Below, one piece after another: positions 1 through 9,194 of a DNA stretch of 64,000 nt; the stretch's first letter is position 1, and the number at the start of each line of letters is the position of its first letter. The notes beneath the pieces were generated by a model. The model saw nothing but the letters and a program-made list of their open reading frames with translations. It was not told the DNA's origin and searched no databases. The stretch is from NCBI GenBank assembly GCA_963971575.1, contig OZ020618.1, forward strand, positions 50,854,509 to 50,918,508. The letters are read 5' to 3'. This DNA is from Liopterus haemorrhoidalis (lineage: Eukaryota > Arthropoda > Insecta > Coleoptera > Dytiscidae). The position numbers and the translations under genes were made by a program.

Positions 1-70
1 AGCAGCATAAATTAAACAAGTACTTTGTGATGGCGGTCGATCCTGTGTTGGTTACATCTGATTTTTATGT
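1..70 (+). repeat. Family A dispersed repeat, 3' fragment
   Basis: This is the tail of a dispersed repeat that recurs about ten times here, called family A in this annotation. It carries the GCAGCATAAATTAAAC and GATGGCGGTCG motifs and then a degraded version of the tail GTCCTGTGGTGGCCACAG. Complete copies start with ACCGACCGCCAACATATA. The 5' part lies beyond the window edge or is missing. Confidence 0.8.
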
Positions 71-430
71 TTATAAAAATTGCTAATAACAATTTTTATT
101 TATGATTTGCATTAAAATTTAGATTAGGTAGGTATTTCAGGTATTTAAAAAGTAAAATAGTATACCTGCATTTAAAAATATAGGCATATAGTCAACTATA
201 AAATATCAATTTTGGTCAAGACTAAATTCAATAATAAATATCTAAATTATTATTTTAAAACGTTTGATCTTAAAATTTAAAAAGACAGCCTATTGTGGCT
301 TTGTGCCTTAGGATTTCAAAGAAATTTTAAACTGTAGGGTTCTGCAGACGTAAGAAGATTGAAGACCACTGGTCTAATGGATGGTCACTAATACTAAATA
401 CGTATTCAAATTTAACATAAAGTGTAACAT
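71..430. other. No recognisable feature
   Basis: AT-rich sequence without an open frame, inverted repeat or motif that I can identify. Confidence 0.5.
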
Positions 431-438
431 GCAGACCC

Positions 439-680
439 AAGCGTGCACACAGAAAATTAATCTGGGGGGGGTCCATTTTGAAAAAATACCCGTAAAATAA
501 TACAAATATATTATTATTTTTGTTACGGAGAGGAGTGAGCTCATATATATTTTAATTTTTATTAATAAAAAGGTGATTTTTTATTTTCTTTTGCTTAGTT
601 TGTATTAAATAAGTGTATGATTTTTTCATTCCTGGGGGGGGGTCTGGACCCGAGGACCACCCTCTTGTGTACGCGCCACT
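439..680. mobile_element. Putative hAT-type MITE
   Basis: A short non-coding element flanked by GCAGACCC (431-438) and GCAGACCT (681-688), an 8-bp duplication with one mismatch. Its ends are imperfect inverted repeats (AAGCGTGCACACA against the reverse complement of TGTGTACGCGCCACT), and each end carries a G- or C-run. Eight-bp duplications and CAGTGGCG-like ends are typical of hAT elements. The inverted repeat is weak, so the assignment is tentative. Confidence 0.45.
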
Positions 681-739
681 GCAGACCTATAAATGATACA
701 CCCATTTACAAAGAAATCAAAAATAAAATATACAATGAA

Positions 740-1100
740 TTTTTTACAATATTTTTTATTACATTTCTTTGTTTTTCTTCCAGTGTCTCTTCCGGCTTCC
801 CTCTCCTATCTCCTTCTTCTTGCCTCCAGTTCTCTCCCCCATCTTTCACCCTTGCATTTGTCACTCATCAGTTCCTTTATCTCTACCTCCCAGACTGCCA
901 TTTCTCTGCATACCTTCGTTAAATGCTCCACGAGTTCCTCGTCTTCCTTCCATATTCTGCAGAGCTTGTCCTCTGACTTTGCCCAGTACCTATTGTTCCT
1001 CTCTTCATTGCAGCATCTTAACCTCGCTATCCTCCTGGCTCTACCTCCTGATCTTCCTCTTTTCCCATTCAAGAATTTCGGTATTACGATAACTCTTATA
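740..1100 (-). pseudogene. Non-LTR retrotransposon ORF2 C-terminus (remnant)
   Basis: The longest open piece on the minus strand is 1072 down to 806 (88 codons). It contains RLRCCNEERNNRYWAKSED, followed by a CRI...HLTKVC pattern that resembles the C-terminal zinc-knuckle tail (CxxC...H...C) of R1/I-type non-LTR retrotransposons, with the second Cys of the knuckle changed to Trp. The related copy at 20.04-20.55 kb keeps CRMC and NSC. No reverse transcriptase remains. The fragment ends about 35 bp before the splice acceptor of the serine protease exon at 1138, so it lies in that gene's upstream intron in antisense orientation. Confidence 0.75.
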
Positions 1101-1137
1101 ATTTATTTATTTTATTATATTTTATTTATTTTTTTAG

Positions 1138-1442
1138 TGGAAGTGGTCTGTTTCTAACACCTAACCAAATCCGTATAACCCTTGGTCAACATGATCTAAC
1201 CAAAGAAACAACAAAATCTTACGAAATGGATATAAGATCCATTAACCTGCATCCTGAGTATCGGTGTGAAAGTGTTCGCCATGATATTGCTATTTTAGAG
1301 ATGTCCAGAAACCTGGAATGGTCTGAAAATGTATTGCCTGCCTGCTTGCCAAGTGGGATTGGAGAAGCTGGATATGATAGATACGAAAACAACCTAGCAA
1401 TTGTAGCTGGATGGGGATGGCTAAATGAAGATAGACAAAAAG
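1138..1442 (+). CDS. Serine protease exon carrying catalytic Asp
   Basis: The acceptor is ...TTTTTTTAG at 1137 and the donor is AAAG|GTATTA at 1443. The exon enters with one base completing a codon and leaves in phase 1. The translation includes FLTPNQIRITLGQHDL, HPEYRCESVRHDIAIL and the core strand NNLAIVAGWGW, all standard S1 landmarks around catalytic Asp102. There is no in-frame stop. The ATG at 1226 is internal and is not a start codon. Confidence 0.85.
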
Positions 1443-4400
1443 GTATTAAAAATTCATTTTTAAGGGGAAGCACAACGGTATAGTTATTAAAAGTTTCTTA
1501 TACAAAACTGAAAATCTGAAATAATATTCGTCAAAATTTGCAAAGAATTTTTATATATCTAATAAGGTATTTTTAATTGCAAACAAAATTTGTATGTAAC
1601 TGTAAGTAAATAAATTACATTATAAGACACCATCTTGTAAACCAATCAACGCATATTTGCGTACGATGCGGCAGATTGTAGCTTTATTCTACAAATATGT
1701 TTTAGCTATTTTGTTCTATTGTGAAAGCTATTATTAGTGAATTTTTACCGACCGCCAACATATATGAGGGAGGTATTGTGATCATACCGATTTTCAAAAT
1801 CGGTATTTTGACATTTCGAGATTTCGATGAATATCCACGAATTGAAGTCCCTACATAACGTTTTGACTATTTTTAGCATGATGTCTGTCTGTCTGTCTGT
1901 TCGGAAAAAATTGTAGCCAAACGGCTAAACCTAGAGAGTTAAAATATTTAACCCGCACATAGAAAAAATACTAAAACATCTAAAAAAACATATCCCCCTA
2001 AAAATATAAACAAATAAATGCTCATCGAAAAAAATTTTTTTTTTTAAATTCTGAGTATGGTATCAAATGAAATCCCTTAGTACGTGGATTAACGATCAAA
2101 TTTATTTTTTTGCAAAATAAATTATGTGGAAGCGATTTTTGCCAAAATTGAGCAAAAAATTTTTTTGTCCCACACCCTGTAGATGGTTTAAACTAAAAAT
2201 ATGAAAAAATTCTAAGTAATGTACATTGGTGTGAACCGGAATAATACAACAGGAATTTTTGATCAGGTTATGTTTTCGGAAAATAACGCATTTTTTGGTT
2301 GACAACGTACAAAAGTTATAGTTATGTAACACGCTTCACTAGAAAGCGTATCCTGGTGTAATGGTTATGGTACTTGCTTCTTATCCAACAAAATAGAGTT
2401 CGCTCCCTGCGAGAGGAGACAATTTTATTTATTCTGTTTTTTTTTTGCATTTTTATTTTGTTTAACTTGTTTTTTCAAAATTCTAGTTATATTTTGGCAA
2501 ATTTTGCATTTAATTTTTAAAAGTGTAAATTTAATAACCAGTGGAAATTGTTGAAATTATAATTTAATTATATGTTTCAATGTACACGATATCAGAGAAG
2601 CGGAGCTTATGACTTATAACAACCAATGGAAGCCATAGGCGCAATTTTCAAAATCTTAATAAACCTTGCTATATATATATAAAAAAAAAAATACTGCACA
2701 TATTTAGAAACCTAAATAGTAGTATTACGCATTCGAATTGAAATAAAAAAAAAAAAAATATTTTAACATAAAATTTGTTTTGGCATCCCAAATAATCATC
2801 ATTCACTTACTAAATACCTGCCGTTAAATAGGTATGGTGGAAGTTTTAAATTTTAAACTCTACATAAAGATTGATTAACCTGGACCCTGGTTTAATTTCA
2901 CATACTAAACTGGGTTTCATTAATTTTAATTTGAATATGACAGCAATCTGTCTAAATAAACATCAAGTATACAATTTCTGGTAGAATCCTAGTAAAACTA
3001 CGCCTGTAGTGCCGCAACTAACATGACACATGTGATAATATAATACATAACTTCAAGTGTTATTTGCTCTACATCTGAATTACAATGGTTATCTCATTTG
3101 CAAATTTCACATGTCACTTCAAGATAAACTACTCTAAACAATTATGATTTGTATTGTACAAACACAAGTCATAATTTTAGTAACTGTAACAATAATAAAT
3201 AGAGCCGTGGCTTCTGGGTTAGGTGCTTGTCTACAAAGTATAAGATTGTGGATTCAAATCCCAAACTCCACTTCTATTCTATAATTTTATACCTGTGTAA
3301 ACAGGTTCATATTATTCTCCCAGTGCTTCGTAGATGCCAGTTTAACCTCACAATCTTTGTCAAAGTCTTTGAATTTCTTAGATTCCTGATGTATTTTTAT
3401 AAAAACAAGCATTGTTATTTAATCTTCAATCTTGAATCAGTATAATAACCTTCTATTATGTATCAGAACCTTTTTATATTAATCTAAATATTTGTTACAG
3501 CAACGCGGGCAAACATTTTACAAAAAGCTCAAGTCAACGTAATCGAAACCAGTAAATGTCGACAATGGTACCAATCTCAGGGCAAAAAGACTAAAATCCA
3601 GGACTCTCAAATCTGTGCAGGATATGAACAAGGAGGTGTTGACTCCTGCTGGGTAATAAATATATAATGAGGGGACTAAAGCCAAAGTGGTGTAACCATA
3701 TTTTGAATAATTCGAGAAACAAATCGTTCTACTAAGCTCTTTTTCCGCGGGGTATACGTTCGGACAATACGCCTTAAAAATTAAAACCATGAAAACGGAA
3801 TCTTAAAATGTACAGGATTATAGGGAATAGGTTACAAAAAATAAAATAAAACAAACGATTACAAAAAACATTAAATCAAAATTTAATTATCATCAGATTA
3901 AGGCATTTTCTTGTTTCTCCGCCTTTAACAGATCCTGTAACTTGGATTCATTTTTAAATGACATTGCTTTGCTAAATTTTCTTTTGAAAATCTGACTTCT
4001 TTCCGTGATTGGATCAATTTTCATTAAACGGTCGCAAAGATCATCAGCAAATCTTATTCTTTCGCTCAGACTAATTGCGAGTTCTTCTTCAACCAGTTCA
4101 TCACACTATTACAACTGTTTAAATCCATCTCGCACCATATTATTTGCGATCTAAATATTTTTTTCGGTCATTTTTACCGACCGCCAACTTATAACGGTTG
4201 TTTTTTTTTAGAGGTATAGAACTTTAAATTGCAATAAAACAACGATGGATTATTCGATTGACATGAATTTTTTTTTATTCGAAAGATAATCTTGTGGCAT
4301 TACATTAAATCATACCAACAAGACGGCGCAACATGTCACACAGCTCGTGCCACAATCGATTTATTGAAAGACACGTTTGGTGACCGCCTAATTTCACGTT

Positions 4401-6091
4401 TTGGACCTGTGAATTGGCCTCCAAGATCTTGTGATTTAACACCGCTGGACTACTTTCTGTGGGGCTATGTAAAGTCATTGGTCTATGCGGATAAGCCACA
4501 AACGCTTGACCATTTGGAAGACAACATTCGCCGTGTTATTGCCGATATACGGCCACAAATGTTGGAAAAAGTCATCGAAAATTGGACGTCCAGATTGGAC
4601 TACATCCGAGCCAGCCGTGGCGGTCATATGCCAGAAATCATATTTAAAATGTAATGCCACAAGATTATCTTTCGAATAAAAAAAAATTCATGTCAATCGA
4701 ATAATCCATCGTTGTTTTATTGCAATTTAAAGTTCTATACCTCTAAAAAAACACCCATTATAAGGGAGGTATTGTGATCATACCGATTTTGACATTTCGA
4801 GATCTCGATGGATCTCCACGAATTGAAGTCCTTACATAATGTTTTGACTATTTTTAGCATGGTGTCTGTCGGTCTGTCTGTCAGTCTGTCTGTCTGTCTG
4901 TATGTCTGGCCATCCGTCCGTCTGTCTGTTTGTCTGTCTGTCTGTCGGTCTGCCTGTCGGTCCGTGTACACGTGCAAAGCAAATTCGGCTAAAAGGATTT
5001 TTATGAAACTTCATATTTAAGCTTTTGACATCAATGGCACGAGTTGATCAACTTTTGGTAAAAATCGGTTAACTAGAAGTATCGGTATATGACATCGGTG
5101 ACTTAGTCGTCACCGTGTTGACTGAAGCTTGTAGAGGAGTTAGCTAAGTTCCTCTGCCCGGATTCCATGTAACGTCCATGTACTTATACTACTGATTGAC
5201 CTAGTTCCGATATTCTTTCGTTCTGACAAATATTTCCTTATTACGAAAATGCAGCGTATAAATATTACGGATAAACGGTAAGAAATCGTTGAGTTTAATT
5301 GGTTTATATTTTGGGCAAAAGGCCATATCAACTATTTCTAAAAATCAACAATTAAATAAAAATTATTAGAATTCGCTCCACAACTACTATTTAGTAAGAT
5401 TTTTACCGACCGCCAACATATATAAGGGAGGTATTGTGATTATACCGATTTTGACATTTCTAGATTTCGATGGATCTCCACGAATTGAGCTCCCTACATA
5501 ACTTTGACTATTTTTAGCATGATGTCTGTCTGTCTGTCTATCTGCCTGTCTGTTGGTTCGTGTACACGTGCAGAGCAAATTCGGCTAAAAGGATTTTTAT
5601 GAAACTTCATATTTAAGCTTTTGACATGAATGCCATTTTGGCAGTTTACTCGCATCGGTTTTAAGATTTTTGAGAATATTTCACAACAGAGAAATATTTC
5701 GACAAAAATTATTGAACAAAAGTTGCTATAAAAGCAATAACTAACAACTTTTATTTGAGACATTTTTTGATAAAGCAGCATAACTTAAACAAATACTTTG
5801 TGATGGCGGTCGGTCCTGTGGTGGCCACAGCTGATTTTTTTTTAAACTGTGACTTGCCCTCTTTTGGCTTTGGCCCTCTCAATTAATTAGAAAAATACAC
5901 AGGAGTAATTCTTGTTTTCGCAGGCTGATAGTGGAGGCCCTCTTATGATTGGTTCCGGAAGTAACATAGTCGTTGTTGGTGTGGTTTCTACCGGAATTGG
6001 ATGTGCAAGACCGTACCTACCAGGATTATATACAAGAATTTCAGATTATATGCCTTGGATTACATCTGTTGTGTCAGGAAAAAGATTTTAA
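1138..6091 (+). CDS. Trypsin-like serine protease, 3' part of gene (3 exons)
   Basis: The S1 (chymotrypsin-fold) protease is joined from exons 1138-1442, 3501-3652 and 5924-6091, with intron phases 1 and 0 that match exactly. About 207 C-terminal residues are visible; a complete catalytic domain has about 230-250. The catalytic Asp is in RHDIAIL (exon 1138). The S1-pocket Asp typical of trypsin specificity is in GGVDSCW (exon 3501), and the catalytic Ser is in ADSGGPL (exon 5924). The exon with the catalytic His (TAAHC) and the signal peptide were not found, so they lie upstream of the window or are lost. The residue before DSGGPL is Ala where the family has Gly (position 193, which forms the oxyanion hole), so activity is uncertain. 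A secreted digestive, immune or developmental protease is equally possible. Both introns are loaded with transposons. Confidence 0.85.
1742..1905 (+). repeat. Family A repeat, 5' part up to the GTCT microsatellite
   Basis: The copy begins TTTTTACCGACCGCCAACAT and continues through the conserved GATCATACCGA and ATTTCGATG segments to GATG(TCTG)n. Immediately after the microsatellite the sequence switches to family B (AGCCAAACGGCTAAAC). It sits in the first visible protease intron. Confidence 0.85.
1906..2335 (+). repeat. Family B repeat fragment joined to family A
   Basis: From 1910 the sequence matches the second dispersed family at 11.93-13.03 kb: AGCCAAACGGCTAAAC, then CCGCACATAGAAAAAATAC, a TATCAAATGAAA...CCC box, and CAACAGGAATTTTTGATCA. 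There is no coding potential. The junction with family A lies in the tetranucleotide repeat. Confidence 0.75.
2344..2425 (+). repeat. tRNA-like segment (SINE or tRNA pseudogene)
   Basis: TCCTGGTGTAATGGTTATGG resembles a tRNA A-box region (D arm), and GAGTTCGCTCCC 49 bases on resembles a B box (T arm). The segment is followed by a T-run. The acceptor stem does not close convincingly, so I call it tRNA-derived rather than a functional tRNA. Confidence 0.4.
3200..3275 (+). repeat. tRNA-derived SINE head
   Basis: CCGTGGCTTCTGGGTTAGG (A-box-like) and GTGGATTCAAATCCCAA (B-box-like) are spaced as in pol III promoters. Related heads occur near 21.21 and 45.80 kb. It lies in the protease intron. Confidence 0.5.
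3501..3652 (+). CDS. Serine protease exon with S1-pocket Asp
   Basis: The acceptor TTGTTACAG ends at 3500 and the donor is TGCTGG|GTAATA at 3653. Two bases complete the split codon, and 50 codons follow. ATRANILQKAQVNVIETSKC precedes WYQSQGKK and ICAGYEQGGVDSCW. The Cys residues match conserved S1 disulphides, and Asp in VDSC is position 189, which gives trypsin-like specificity. The exon ends in phase 0. Confidence 0.85.
3893..4105 (-). pseudogene. Unidentified coding remnant
   Basis: The minus strand reads open for about 69 codons ending at a stop near 3893: DELVEEELAISLSERIRF... and ...FKNESKLQDLLKAEKQENAL. A frameshift and stop cut off a short piece further upstream (NNMVRDGFKQL). It is charged and helical-looking, with no methionine start. 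I do not recognise the family. A decayed transposon or a retrocopy is the likely source, given its place in a repeat-filled intron. Confidence 0.3.
4194..4758 (+). mobile_element. Tc1/mariner-type element with ~112-bp inverted repeats
   Basis: The two ends (4194-4305 and 4647-4758) are nearly identical inverted repeats of about 112 bp. Both contain AGAGGTATAGAACTTTAAAT and GAAAGATAATCTTGTGGCAT. The element is flanked by TA (4192-4193 and 4759-4760) and sits inside a family A repeat. It encloses only the C-terminal part of a transposase, so it is an internally deleted derivative. The near-identity of the arms points to recent activity or ongoing homogenisation. Confidence 0.85.
4292..4654 (+). 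pseudogene. Transposase C-terminal half (Tc1/mariner superfamily, DDE)
   Basis: An open frame of 120 codons whose first residues are read from the terminal repeat. The transposase part starts at YQQDGATCHTARATIDLL and includes VNWPPRSCDLTPLDYFLWG and ASRGGHMPEIIF. QQD carries the second catalytic Asp, and the third lies in SCDLTPLD about 36 residues further on. The N-terminal DNA-binding domain and first catalytic Asp are deleted, so it cannot be an active enzyme. The frame is otherwise intact, which fits a recent deletion product moved by a full-length relative elsewhere. Confidence 0.85.
5400..5838 (+). repeat. Family A repeat, near full length
   Basis: The best complete copy in the window: TTACCGACCGCCAACATATA at the start, TCTG microsatellite at 5523-5555, GTACACGTGCAGAGCAAATT, and GATGGCGGTCGGTCCTGTGG to CCACAGCTGATTTTT at the end. 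The subterminal segments ACCGACCGCC and GGCGGTCGGT are inverted. CTGTGGTGGCCACAG near the 3' end forms a 6-bp hairpin. An internal GTCT microsatellite, a 3' hairpin and no coding capacity resemble non-autonomous Helitron/DINE-type elements; that class is inferred. Confidence 0.75.
5924..6091 (+). CDS. Serine protease last exon with catalytic Ser
   Basis: The acceptor TTTTCGCAG ends at 5923. The exon has 55 codons and a TAA at 6089-6091. ADSGGPLMIGSGSNIVVVGV carries the catalytic Ser, followed by GIGCARPYLPGLYTRISDY and MPWITSVV, the usual C-terminal strand and helix of S1 proteases. The exon starts GCT (Ala) where GGN (Gly193) is expected. The acceptor leaves no alternative reading of this codon. 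Confidence 0.88.
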   Translation, partial: ADSGGPLMIGSGSNIVVVGVVSTGIGCARPYLPGLYTRISDYMPWITSVVSGKRF

Positions 6092-6294
6092 TTTAGTAAT
6101 TTAAATGCAAACCAATGTTAAAACCTTTTTCAACATAGTTTCAATATATTGTTTAATGTAACCTTTAAAGACATTGTAAGATGACAATGTCTTAATCTCA
6201 TTGTGATTTAATATAAGTTTAATATGTTATTTATGATTTTGCCATTAAGTTTAACAATAGTTATTTTTTGTGATAAAATATCTAGTCAGTTACT

Positions 6295-6300
6295 AATAAA
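6295..6300 (+). promoter_or_regulatory. Polyadenylation signal of the serine protease gene
   Basis: AATAAA lies about 200 bp after the stop codon, with AT-rich sequence downstream. Confidence 0.6.
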
Positions 6301-6460
6301 ATGCACAGAATATGAAAAATTGTTGTTCAATTTTAAAACCTTTACACGATGCTATATTAATAATAACCCTCAGTCTTCCAGTGAAATGCAGTGGAAGTAA
6401 AAACTTTAGATGGTAATGAATTGTAAAATTTGCATGAATAATTTTTGATAAAAATAACTA

Positions 6461-6987
6461 CGAGGTGTGTAAATTAAGTAACCGGACTGATTTTACCATT
6501 TTCTTTTTTTTTTTTATTCGAATAGAATTATAGTTCAATATTGTTCCCCTCAAAATAACTTCCTTGGGAAGCCACACGGCGCTAGAGACGGTCCTTCCAA
6601 TCATCATACCAGTGCTGGAACTCGGATACTGGAATAGTTATCAGCTGGTCGGTTATGGACGTTTGAATGTTTTCGAATGTCCCAAAATGACGTCCTTTGA
6701 GGTGATTTTTCCAATCTTGGGAAGAAGAAAAAGGACTCAAGTCAGGCGAATATGGAGACTGAGGAGCCACAGGAATGTTTTTACTGGCCAAAAATTCGTT
6801 TATTGAAATTGATGTGTGACAAGATTTTTCTCATTTCCAATTCATTGGTCAAAATCTGATGAGCAGTAGTTTTAGTGAAATTCAACACTTCCCCGATCAT
6901 TCTGACTGTTAACTGAAGATTTTCAATCTCTTTCAGGTATTGTTGTCCCGCAAACATTGATCACCAGGTGATCACATATGTTCAAAA
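6461..6987 (-). mobile_element. Mariner element fragment (outer element of a nest)
   Basis: The terminal repeat CGAGGTGTGTAAATTAAGTA starts directly after TA (6459-6460). The same end is found at 56.73-56.75 kb in the opposite orientation. A degraded transposase on minus (6791 to 6582 in the clearest stretch) includes VAPQSPYSPDLSP, KNHLKGRHFGTFENIQTS and PVSEFQHWYDDWKDRL, the C-terminal end of a mariner transposase. The other end of the element was lost or displaced where a second mariner inserted at 6990. Confidence 0.8.
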
Positions 6988-6989
6988 TA

Positions 6990-8273
6990 CCACGTCGCTC
7001 AATAAGTCTCTGGTCTAACTAAGGAATAATTTTTTTTTAGAAATTCGACTTTATTCATCAACACACTCTCCTTCAAGAGTGATACATTCATTCCAACGCT
7101 CCTCTAATTTTTCGATACCTTCTTTGTAGAACGATTTGTCTTTGCCCTCAAAATAGGCCTCGGTTTCGGCAATCACTTCTTCATTTGAGTCATATTTCAC
7201 TCCCTGGAGCATCTTTTTGAGGTCTGCAAAAAGCCAGTAGTCGCTGGGGGCCAGATCTGGAGAGCACGGTGGGTGAGGAAGCAATTCGAAGCGTAATTCA
7301 TTCAATTTAACCATCGTTTTCATCGACTTGTGACACGAGGCGTTGTCTTGGTGAAAGAGCACTGTATTCATTTGCATCTGAAGCCGTTTTTTATTGAATA
7401 CTACACTCAATCGATCCAATAATGCCATGTAGTATTCGCTATTGATAGTTTTACCTTTCTCAAGATAGTCGATAAACAAAATACCATGCGCGTCCCAAAT
7501 TATGGATGCCATAACCTTGCGAGCTGATTTTTGAGTTTTTTGTCGCTTTGGACGACTTTCACCGACAGCTGTCCACTCATCTGACGATTTTTTTGATTCA
7601 GGTGTGTAGCAGTGGATCCATGTTTCATCCATTGTCACATACCGACGCAATAAATCCTTTTTATCTCGCTTGAACAGCTCCAAACAGCGCTCTGAATCGT
7701 CGACGCGTTGTTGTTTTTGGTCCGGTGGAAGCAAACGCGGCACTTCGAAAGTAATTTACGCATGCTCAAATTTTCGTGTAAAATTGTAAACACACTACCT
7801 TCTGATATCTTTAAGGTGTCAGCTATCTCACGCAACTTCACTTTACCGTCATTCAAAGTATTTTGTGGACTTTTTTTTATGATTTCCGGAACAACTGCCG
7901 ATTTTGGGCGACCAGAGCGTTCAGCATCGTCGGTGTTTGTATGACCGCGTTTAAATTCCGCATACCAATAAGTAATAGTTGATTTGCCTGTTGCAGAGTC
8001 TCTATAACGCTTATCAAGCCACTGTTTGGATTCAACAGTATTTTATCCCATCAAAAAACAATGTTTAATCAACACACGAAATTCTTTTTTATCCATTCTT
8101 TTGAAAATTACAAAAGTAGAGTCACTAAAACCACTGTAACCTCTAAACTAATTGTCAGAATGTCATGAAATTTTCACACGTTTCGTTTGAAGGTTGGTAC
8201 TATTCAGAAATCATATGGGTCTGTCAACAGTGTTGCCATATATGTCAGACCGGAGACTTACTGAGTGAAGTGT
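6990..8273 (-). mobile_element. Mariner element, 1284 bp with both ends
   Basis: About 30-bp inverted ends, CCACGTCGCTCAATAAGTCT and its partner ending ACTTACTGAGTGAAGTGT, are flanked by TA at 6988-6989 and 8274-8275. The length is normal for mariner (about 1.3 kb). It encloses a transposase pseudogene on minus and is inserted into the 6461-6987 mariner remnant. Confidence 0.9.
7051..8096 (-). pseudogene. Mariner transposase (DD34D), inactivated
   Basis: Read on minus from ATG at 8096: MDKKEFRVLIKHCFLMG, then an in-frame stop. The helix-turn-helix region follows (TYWYAEFKRGHT, DDAERSGRPKS and KLREIADTLKISEGSVFTIL). A frameshift near 7743 follows. The catalytic domain (7743 to 7051) is open, with the three catalytic Asp in VTMDETWIH, LFHQDNASCH and CSPDLAPSDYWLF, in the D,D34D arrangement. 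It ends ECVDE just inside the terminal repeat. One stop and one frameshift make it a pseudogene, but all catalytic residues survive, so decay is fairly recent. Confidence 0.9.
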
Positions 8274-8275
8274 TA

Positions 8276-9099
8276 TATCATTTTGTCCTCTGTCGTCTTT
8301 TGTATTTTATTTACTTTGTATGATATTGTAAGAATAATAAAAGCAAACAAAACTAATCGCGGACAGAGTCCTGATATTTTCATTATTACAGTTTTTACGT
8401 TATGTTGATGACAAGATTCCAACACATTTACAAAAAATTAAGATGTTAAACTGTACTTAATGTATAAAATAATCAGCTATGGATTGACATATGAATGAGC
8501 TGGCTGATGAATGGATAAAACTTCTACTGACAACATAACAGATGTATAGGATACTGACCATTAAAGCACTTGAATTATTTATTACTCTATTTGCCACTTC
8601 CAGCTGTTAAAGATCTTTGTATGTTCTTAAATATTTTGTAAGCAAAATATCTGTCTATCAATAAAGCAAAGATTAAGGTCCTTTATAAGTACAGGTACAA
8701 ACTATTAATTGAGAAAATACAGTGTAATTTGATACAACCTATGTGAGTAACATGCAACCGTCTATCAAGACTAACAATTATTCGTAATAGTGTAGCGTAA
8801 TCGACATTGGCGTAGAGTATAGAACTGAACAGTAAAGATGACTTTGAATAGTTGATAGTTTTACTTAGTTAATAATTTTGGAGCACAGCAATAATGGCTT
8901 CTTGCGCCTAACACAATAGTTTTACTTAGTAAAAATATAGGTAAAAAGTTCTTAATTCAACTGCTTGGCAAAGTTTTACAAAAATATTTATACGTTGTGC
9001 TGACTGCAATATTTCACTTAAGAACTTTTTGGCGTGACTGAGTAAAAACCAATAGCAACATCCATCAGCCATTTGGAAGACAGAAAAGATGAAGGTTTA
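8276..9099. other. Gene-free stretch
   Basis: No coding frame. GGAGCACAGCAATAATGGCT (8880-8899), followed by TTGCGCCTAAC, resembles sequence at 46.29-46.33 kb next to a non-LTR RNase H remnant, so it is probably the tail of the same retroelement family. Confidence 0.4.
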
Positions 9100-9194
9100 G
9101 TATACTAGCGTCAGCGAATTGCATTGTTCCAGACAATACATTCGTTAGTTACGTCGTGTGACGTAACTGTGTTGATTCGCCGACGCTAGTATAC
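9100..9194. mobile_element. 95-bp palindromic MITE-like foldback
   Basis: The outer arms GTATACTAGCGTCAGCGAAT and the complement of ATTCGCCGACGCTAGTATAC differ at one position. An inner hairpin, AGTTACGTC-GTGT-GACGTAACT, is perfect. The two nested palindromes make up almost the whole unit. Confidence 0.7.

Larger units (their letters stand above)
4172..5090 (+). repeat. Family A repeat split by a nested transposon
   Basis: ACCGACCGCCAACTTA at 4177-4192 is interrupted at 4194-4758. It resumes as TAAGGGAGGTATTGTGATCA and runs through a TCTG/TCGG microsatellite (4863-4965), GTACACGTGCAAAGC and GGCTAAAAGGATTTTTATG. The 3' tail after about 5090 is missing. Confidence 0.85.

Noticed and set aside
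617..1157. Hydrophobic + strand frames of 101-154 codons
   Set aside because: Antisense shadows of the minus-strand retroelement fragment; low-complexity Leu/Ser/Phe-rich translations.
2344..2425. Functional tRNA gene
   Set aside because: A- and B-box-like words are present, but no closed acceptor stem or proper anticodon arm could be drawn.
4735..5020. Frames encoding (TDRQ)n or (VCLS)n proteins at family A copies
   Set aside because: Translations of the GTCT/GACA microsatellite in all frames; no gene.
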